This document shows, in pieces, positions 5,448 through 9,541 of a stretch of DNA of 9,541 bases. Both the position numbers and the translations under genes were made by a program. Location of the stretch: the NCBI GenBank assembly GCA_035264765.1, contig DATFPQ010000175.1:1-9541 (forward strand). Reading direction: 5' to 3'. The notes under the pieces were generated by a model. The model searched no databases and was not told where the DNA came from. It saw only the letters and a program-made list of their open reading frames with translations. This stretch comes from DATFPQ01 sp035264765 (lineage in GTDB: Bacteria; Actinomycetota; Actinomycetes; Actinomycetales; Angustibacteraceae). The first letter of the stretch is position 1; every line of letters begins with the position of its first letter.

Positions 5448-8396
5448 GTGGTTGACCTGCTCGTCGGGCGCGAAAAGGAGTCCTCGGCGCTGGACTCGTT
5501 CTTGTCCGACGCCGTTGACGGCTCCCCCGCGGTCCTGGTGAGAGGCGAACCTGGAATCGGCAAATCGACCTTGGTCCGCGCCTTTCTGGAACGTGCGCAC
5601 GCCGCCGGTGCGGTGACCGTGTCCTGTGGTGGTCTTCCGGATGCGGGTGGGGATCTCCCCTTCGCGCCTGTCGCCCAGCTCGTGCGTGGCCTGCGGCGGG
5701 GACACCCTGACGTCCTGTCCGAGTCGATGTCACCGCGGGATAGATCCGTACTCAGCCTCCTTGACTCCCGGCTGGGGGATCAGGACGTCACGGCGGGCGG
5801 GCAGGAACCAGGCCTGGAACGGGCGCGTCTGCTGACGACGGTCGCAGGTTTGCTGGAACGCATTACCAGTGAGCACACCGTCGTGGTCTTCGTCGACGAC
5901 GTCCAGTGGGTCGATAACGGGACCTTGGGCCTGCTCAAGCTGTTGGCGCGAGCCGCGCCTTCGGCGGGACTGCTGCTGGTCATGTCCGCACGGGTCAGCG
6001 GGGTTCCGGACGACATCCGGCGCTGGCTCGCCATCGAGCGGGCGACCGGCACCCTGACCGTCATTGACGTGCCGCCGCTGACCCCGGAGCAGACCGGACA
6101 GCTGATGACCAGCCTCGGACCGAAAGCGCCGGAGCCCCGCCGCGTCACGGAGGTGCATCGCCTGTCAGGCGGAAACCCTTTACTCATTCGCGAGCTGGCC
6201 CGCAGCCAGCCCGACATGACGCCACGCTCTGTGGGGGACCTTGTCCTGAGTGACTTTTCGGTCCTGCCGGCTTCCGGACGGCTGGTGGTGGGGGTGGTGG
6301 CAGTCGCCGGTCGGCCGATTGAGCACGGCCTGGTTGCGCAGGTCCTAGGACCGACGCAGGCTGAGCAGGGTTCGCGGTTGGCCGTCGAGAGCGGCCTGCT
6401 GTGGGTCGAGGGCGACCGCTACGGCGTCAGTCATGAGCTGATTCGAAACGCCCTGGTCGAGGGGATGCTTCCCGCCGAGCGGCAGGCCCACCACGCGCGC
6501 TTGGCCCTGGCCCTGAGCCTGGCGTTGAACCGTCGCGCGAACGGGTTGCATGATGCTAAGGGTTTGGCGGAGGTCGCCTGGCACTTCTCCTGCACCCAGG
6601 ACGTCGACGCCTCGGTGCAGTGGTCACTGCGAGCCGCCGCCGAGGCCGAGCGGATCGGTGCCTTCGCCGCCGCTCACACCCAGCTGCGCCGAGTGGTCCA
6701 AGCCACGGACATCGGAGAGACCGCCATGTCCGCCGGGGACCGCCTCGACGTCCTTCGCCGTGCGGCGGTGGCCGCTGACCGCGCCGGGGACCACACCGCC
6801 GCGCTCACGTACCTCGACGAGGCGCTCGCCTCGACCCCCGAACCCGGTGCTGAGGACCGCAGCCTGCTGCAGGCCCACCGGAGCTGGGTGCTCATGGTGC
6901 TGCATCGGATGGGTGCGGCCTATGCGTCTGCGTCGACCGCTGTCGCCGGACTGCCGGAGAGCGCTGGCCCGGCAGTCCGCGCGCGGGTCCTGTTGAACCT
7001 AGCCATGCTGCACAACGACACCGACCGGCTGGACGAGGCGCGGCAGGTGGCCCGGGAGGCCCTGGCGGCGGCGCGGCAGGCCGGCGACGACGCGCTGATC
7101 GGACGCGCGATGCTCCACCTGTCGAACGCCGAACCGCTCACGGGACCGGCCGATCACGCTTTGGAGCTCCTCGGCGAGGCGTGGCGGCGCGCCCTGGCGG
7201 CGGGAGACCCTGAGGACGTGGCGGCGGTCGGCGTCAGCGTCACCGACCGGCTCACGAGCCTGGGCCGACACGCTGAGGCCGTCGAGCTCGGACGGGAAGC
7301 CCGAGAGGCACTCGTCACGCTGGCCGAGGGCACGCACTGGCTGGACGGCATGTTGGCCGCCAACACCGCGACCAGCCTGTTGGCGCTCGGCCGGTGGGAC
7401 GAGGCCGCCGTGCTCCTGGAGGAGGTGATCGCCCAGGAGGAGTTCGGCTGGGGCCGGGTGACCCGTGCACGGCTTCGCGTTCTGCGCGGAGACCTTGAGG
7501 GAGCCGAAGCCGACCTCGAGGCCACTCGGCGCCTGCAGCGGCGGGACGCCCCGGGTCAGGGCTTGTACTTCGACGAGTACCTGGTCGAGCTGAGGCTCTG
7601 GCAACACCGCCCGGTCGAGGCGCTGGAGACCGTGTACGAGACGGTCGGAGAGCTGCCTGCCCTCGCGATCCGCGAGCGGGGTCGGCTGCTGTGCGTCCTC
7701 GGTCTCCGAGCGGCGGCGGACCTGGCCGACGAGGGCGAGGGCCGCGGCCGTCCCATCAGCTCGCACCACGCCGTCCTCGCCGAGCGCCTGGCCGCCATCG
7801 CCGACGACGCGCTGACCGGTGACCGCTTGCTGCGCGCCCTGGCGGACGGTGAGCTCAGCCGACTGCGCCGCCGGCCGGACCCCGACGTCTGGGCCGTCGC
7901 GGCGCGGACCTGCGGGGCCACCGAGCCCCATCTCGCCGCCTACGCGTGGTGGCGGCACGCCGAAGCGCTGCTGGAGGCGGGGGCATCGCGCTCCACCGCG
8001 GCACCGTCGCTACGCAGCGCGTCCGACATCGCCATCCGACTGCGGGCCAGGCTCCTCATCGAGGAGACCGCAGCCCTGGCCGCACGGGCCAGGCTGCCTC
8101 TGCACGACGGCGCTGATGTCGACGCGGCAGCTGAGGCCGCTGCTCCGGACTCCCTGGGGCTCACCCAGCGCGAGCTGGCCGTGCTCCGGCTGCTGATGCG
8201 CGGGCGGACCAACCGTGAGATCGGTCACGAGCTTTTCATGAGCCCGAAGACGGCGAGCGTCCACGTCACGCGGATACTCGACAAGCTCGGCGTCGACAAC
8301 CGCGTGCAAGCCGCCTCGGTAGGCCACCGCGCCGGCCTGGACCCGGACGGGCCACAACCCGGCCGCGCCGGAGCCCCCAGCAGCGACCACAAGTAA
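5448..8396 (+). CDS. LAL-type LuxR-family transcriptional regulator (AAA ATPase plus HTH)
   Basis: A 982-residue cytoplasmic regulator with the standard layout of large ATP-binding LuxR regulators. It starts VGREKE, followed by Walker A GEPGIGKST (33-41) and Walker B VVVFVDD (145-151) of an AAA/NB-ARC-like ATPase domain. Next come the sensor-type motif LSGGNPLLIREL (about 239-250), a long helical TPR-like middle (about 380-870) rich in Ala/Leu/Glu pairs, and a LuxR helix-turn-helix at about 903-965 (LTQRELAVLRLL..TNREIGHELFMSPKTASVHV). Such proteins bind an inducer through the helical part, hydrolyse ATP and activate promoters; the inducer is unknown here. GTG 5448 is the first possible start after an in-frame stop at 5403; GGCGGGA at 5431-5437 is a somewhat distant ribosome binding site. 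Leu245 is encoded by TTA (6180-6182). Codons in the first third look less GC-biased than in the rest. It lies 82 bases after ppk2 and may control that operon. Confidence 0.93.
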   Translation: MVDLLVGREKESSALDSFLSDAVDGSPAVLVRGEPGIGKSTLVRAFLERAHAAGAVTVSCGGLPDAGGDLPFAPVAQLVRGLRRGHPDVLSESMSPRDRSVLSLLDSRLGDQDVTAGGQEPGLERARLLTTVAGLLERITSEHTVVVFVDDVQWVDNGTLGLLKLLARAAPSAGLLLVMSARVSGVPDDIRRWLAIERATGTLTVIDVPPLTPEQTGQLMTSLGPKAPEPRRVTEVHRLSGGNPLLIRELARSQPDMTPRSVGDLVLSDFSVLPASGRLVVGVVAVAGRPIEHGLVAQVLGPTQAEQGSRLAVESGLLWVEGDRYGVSHELIRNALVEGMLPAERQAHHARLALALSLALNRRANGLHDAKGLAEVAWHFSCTQDVDASVQWSLRAAAEAERIGAFAAAHTQLRRVVQATDIGETAMSAGDRLDVLRRAAVAADRAGDHTAALTYLDEALASTPEPGAEDRSLLQAHRSWVLMVLHRMGAAYASASTAVAGLPESAGPAVRARVLLNLAMLHNDTDRLDEARQVAREALAAARQAGDDALIGRAMLHLSNAEPLTGPADHALELLGEAWRRALAAGDPEDVAAVGVSVTDRLTSLGRHAEAVELGREAREALVTLAEGTHWLDGMLAANTATSLLALGRWDEAAVLLEEVIAQEEFGWGRVTRARLRVLRGDLEGAEADLEATRRLQRRDAPGQGLYFDEYLVELRLWQHRPVEALETVYETVGELPALAIRERGRLLCVLGLRAAADLADEGEGRGRPISSHHAVLAERLAAIADDALTGDRLLRALADGELSRLRRRPDPDVWAVAARTCGATEPHLAAYAWWRHAEALLEAGASRSTAAPSLRSASDIAIRLRARLLIEETAALAARARLPLHDGADVDAAAEAAAPDSLGLTQRELAVLRLLMRGRTNREIGHELFMSPKTASVHVTRILDKLGVDNRVQAASVGHRAGLDPDGPQPGRAGAPSSDHK

Positions 8397-8414
8397 GGCT
8401 TTTTCCGGCTCGAG

Positions 8415-8424
8415 ACGACGTCGT
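8415..8424. promoter_or_regulatory. Perfect 10-base palindrome ACGACGTCGT
   Basis: A perfect palindrome 18 bases after the regulator stop, following a TTTTT run at 8400-8404, and 79 bases before the small exported-protein gene. It could be an operator for that gene or for the regulator acting on its neighbour. The T-run has no strong stem in front of it, so I do not call a terminator. Confidence 0.25.
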
Positions 8425-8434
8425 TGCCCGATCC

Positions 8435-8448
8435 GGGGCGGCCGTCCT
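8435..8448 (+). promoter_or_regulatory. Weak DosR/DevR-like pattern before the exported protein gene
   Basis: GGGGC-GGCC-GTCCT fits only the relaxed form GGGNC-N4-GNCCY. It lies 55 bases before the ATG at 8504. Taken alone it is weak; it is listed because similar patterns occur before the ATPase and the regulator. Confidence 0.15.
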
Positions 8449-8491
8449 TAGCAACAGCCTGGTGGATGTCCGAGAGAGCACCACATCCAGC

Positions 8492-8497
8492 AGGAGA
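8492..8497 (+). promoter_or_regulatory. Ribosome binding site of the small exported protein
   Basis: AGGAGA lies six bases before ATG 8504 and decides the start. The alternative in-frame GTG at 8462 has no such site. Confidence 0.75.
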
Positions 8498-8503
8498 CCC
8501 CCC

Positions 8504-8743
8504 ATGTGGACCGCCACATCGCAAACCGGCTCACTCACTGCCGCCGTCACCCTCGCCCTGACCATCGGCCTGGCGGCTCCGGCCGCCGCCGCACGGCCAA
8601 GGCTGGAGACCGGCTCCACTCAGGACTGCCGCGCCGGCAAGGACGGCAGCGCAGCCGCACTGCGGGCCGCAGGACTTTCCGCCCAAGCCGCCAACATCCT
8701 CCCGCAGATCGCCTACCGCGACTGCCTGCACGCCAGCCACTGA
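8504..8743 (+). CDS. Small exported protein with two cysteines, unknown function
   Basis: A 79-residue protein I do not recognise. Residues 11-30 form a hydrophobic stretch ending in APAAAA followed by Arg31, a typical signal peptidase I site, leaving a mature part of about 49 residues. That part contains exactly two cysteines, each after Asp (D41-C42 and D73-C74), which could form one disulfide; between them runs an amphipathic Ala/Leu-rich helix (AAALRAAGLSAQAANIL). AGGAGA six bases upstream supports ATG 8504. Oddly, the first ten residues carry no Lys or Arg, unusual for a signal peptide; starting at GTG 8462 would add 14 residues with three Arg but no ribosome binding site. A strong hairpin begins two bases after the stop. 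It follows the LAL regulator by 107 bases and may be a target or an independent gene. Confidence 0.7.
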   Translation: MWTATSQTGSLTAAVTLALTIGLAAPAAAARPRLETGSTQDCRAGKDGSAAALRAAGLSAQAANILPQIAYRDCLHASH

Positions 8744-8744
8744 C

Positions 8745-8760
8745 GCCGTCCGAGGACGGC
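8745..8760 (+). terminator. Hairpin directly after the exported protein gene
   Basis: GCCGTC-CGAG-GACGGC is a perfect 6-bp stem with a four-base loop (7 bp if the loop closes to GA), starting two bases after the TGA. No T-tract follows. It may be a terminator or a structure protecting the 3' end of the message. The next gene starts 92 bases later, so readthrough is possible. Confidence 0.45.
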
Positions 8761-8840
8761 TACGAGGCCGTGCCGCCCAGCGAGCCGGAAGCCACAGGCC
8801 TGGGCTGGCCCGGACAACACATACGAAACGACCTGACAAC

Positions 8841-8845
8841 GGAGA
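8841..8845 (+). promoter_or_regulatory. Ribosome binding site of the zinc-ribbon-like protein
   Basis: GGAGA lies six bases before ATG 8852, in good position, and is a main reason for accepting this short gene. Confidence 0.65.
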
Positions 8846-8851
8846 CATCTC

Positions 8852-9031
8852 ATGCTGCCCTTGAAGTGCCTGTTGCAACCACACAACTGGCAGACCCGCT
8901 ACAACGATGATGAAGAGCGCTACGTCGTCTGCTCCCGGTGCCAGCGTCCGGGACCGAACCCAGCGGACGAGCCCAACAACGTCCTCGCCTACAAGCTCAT
9001 CCTGCTCGCGGGGTTCGGGAGATCGGTCTAG
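8852..9031 (+). CDS. Small zinc-ribbon-like protein, unknown function
   Basis: A 59-residue protein beginning MLPLKCLLQPHNWQ and ending with TAG. It has Cys6, His11 and a C-x2-C pair (Cys27, Cys30) in YVVCSRCQR, a plausible four-ligand zinc site (C-x4-H-x15-C-x2-C). A pattern of Cys near the start, His-x-Trp, an aromatic-VC-x-RC knuckle and a Pro/Gly-rich stretch recurs in short actinobacterial proteins of unknown role; that comparison is from memory. Most codons end in C or G. GGAGA six bases upstream supports the start. The C-terminus (VLAYKLILLAGFG, 44-56) is hydrophobic, but too short for a confident membrane helix. It stands 108 bases after the exported protein gene and before a 12-bp inverted repeat. 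A DNA-, RNA- or protein-binding role is possible but not shown. Confidence 0.68.
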   Translation: MLPLKCLLQPHNWQTRYNDDEERYVVCSRCQRPGPNPADEPNNVLAYKLILLAGFGRSV

Positions 9032-9049
9032 GAGCGCGCCTCAGACACT

Positions 9050-9089
9050 CGAAGTCCCAGGCCTGGCACTGTGCTGACCTGGGACTTCG
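9050..9089 (+). terminator. 12-bp perfect inverted repeat, probable terminator
   Basis: CGAAGTCCCAGG at 9050-9061 and CCTGGGACTTCG at 9078-9089 are exact reverse complements, separated by 16 bases. The left arm also overlaps a ten-base palindrome CCAGGCCTGG (9057-9066), allowing an alternative fold. It begins 19 bases after the zinc-ribbon gene stop. No T-tract follows, but the long stem makes a terminator the simplest reading. Confidence 0.55.
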
Positions 9090-9311
9090 TGGCGGAGCCC
9101 CCTGTTCTGTGCGCGGGTCGGCCGGCCTCCGTGCGCATCTGCGTGCTCACGGGTTGCCGTGGTGCACTAGCCCGGACCGGTCCCCCCACAGGCGGCCGAG
9201 GAGCTTGTGGGGACTGGCGAAGCGTTGGCGCTATCGGCTCCACAAGGGGTCGCTGATCTGCTCGATCCTCGCCGCGCTGGCCCCGCCATTTCGACGCGGC
9301 CCGGTCCGCTC
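9090..9311. other. No supported gene
   Basis: I see no gene here that I can support. Open frames exist on both strands but lack ribosome binding sites and recognisable composition. The only small-scale structure noted is the palindrome GGACCGGTCC at 9174-9183. Confidence 0.5.
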
Positions 9312-9541
9312 ATGGGCGCGGGACCCGACGGGCGGCATGGAACTCGCCCCCGGCCGGGCCCGTTCTCACAGTTGGTCTACGGCGACCCCGGCACCGGGTC
9401 GACCGCGTACGAGACGCAGTTCACCGACGCCGTGGAGGACGCCGTCGCGGTGATGCACCGCCTCCGGGCGAGATCCTCGGCCAGCGCGACCCGTTCCCAC
9501 CCGCATCTGGTTACGGCTGGCGGACGTCTCCCAGGTGCCGC
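9312..9541 (+). CDS. Possible start of a gene running off the window, perhaps frameshifted
   Basis: From ATG 9312 the frame is open to the window edge (76 codons). Between about 9375 and 9470 every codon ends in G or C and the product reads VYGDPGTGSTAYETQF followed by TDAVEDAVAVMHRL, a well-behaved protein sequence. After about 9465 the third-position bias drops in this frame and rises in another, which reads GEILGQRDPFPPASGYGW. That switch suggests a one-base deletion or two-base insertion near 9464-9470, from either a broken gene or a sequence error. No ribosome binding site is clear at 9312, so the true start may lie elsewhere. I do not recognise the family. Confidence 0.35.
   Translation, partial: MGAGPDGRHGTRPRPGPFSQLVYGDPGTGSTAYETQFTDAVEDAVAVMHRLRARSSASATRSHPHLVTAGGRLPGA

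Noticed and set aside
4481..5563. 360-codon - strand open frame across ppk2
   Set aside because: It is antisense to the PPK2 catalytic motifs, crosses the intergenic gap and shows no domain of its own.
6999..7958. 319-codon - strand open frame inside the LAL regulator
   Set aside because: It is a shadow of the TPR-like region and has no independent support.
9088..9110. Sequence GGCGGAGCCCCCTGTTC resembling the 3' end of a reverse-strand tRNA
   Set aside because: No T-arm, anticodon arm or acceptor partner can be found around it.
9071..9256. 61-codon + strand open frame beginning LTWDFVAEP
   Set aside because: Its first 25 codons show good GC bias, but it begins inside the hairpin loop, has no ribosome binding site and the bias fades later.
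8938..9453. 171-codon + strand open frame
   Set aside because: It overlaps the zinc-ribbon gene, runs through the 12-bp hairpin and has an Arg/Pro/Ser-rich composition typical of an off-frame translation.
1..9541. CRISPR array, insertion sequence or prophage signature
   Set aside because: No regularly spaced repeats, transposase motifs, terminal inverted repeats with target duplications, or phage structural genes were seen.

Overview
The window is very GC-rich, by eye around 70%, with G or C at almost every third codon position. That codon pattern, together with a LAL-type LuxR regulator, an actinobacterial-style NERD protein and a class I PPK2, points to a chromosomal stretch from a high-GC actinobacterium. 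I cannot name the genus. No CRISPR array, insertion sequence, rRNA or tRNA was found. All supported genes read on the + strand.

Layout. Bases 1-84 look like the tail of an upstream gene and are followed by a strong hairpin at 117-137. A NERD-domain protein lies at 238-1278. A 349-base non-coding gap follows, holding several inverted repeats. Next come a ten-helix P2-like P-type ATPase (1628-4462) and, 33 bases on with a very good ribosome binding site, a class I polyphosphate kinase 2 (4496-5365). After 82 bases a 982-residue LAL-type LuxR regulator begins (5448-8396). Two small genes follow, each with a clear ribosome binding site: a 79-residue exported protein with two cysteines (8504-8743) and a 59-residue zinc-ribbon-like protein (8852-9031). 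A 12-bp perfect inverted repeat closes this block (9050-9089). The last 450 bases hold one candidate coding start that seems to be cut by the window edge and may be frameshifted.

How the genes may work together. The ATPase and PPK2 are probably one transcription unit: an ATP-consuming membrane pump beside an enzyme that interconverts polyphosphate and nucleoside di-/triphosphates. This suggests an energy or ion-homeostasis stress module. The LAL regulator directly downstream is a candidate controller. Three intergenic spots fit a relaxed DosR/DevR-like pattern (GGGNC-N4-GNCCY), the best just upstream of the regulator gene. This makes hypoxia or redox control a testable idea, not a conclusion.

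Most notable points: the P-type ATPase keeps its phosphorylation machinery but has lost every side chain that binds Ca2+ in SERCA by my eye alignment; rare TTA codons occur in both the ATPase and the regulator; and two small genes of unknown role sit downstream of the regulator.
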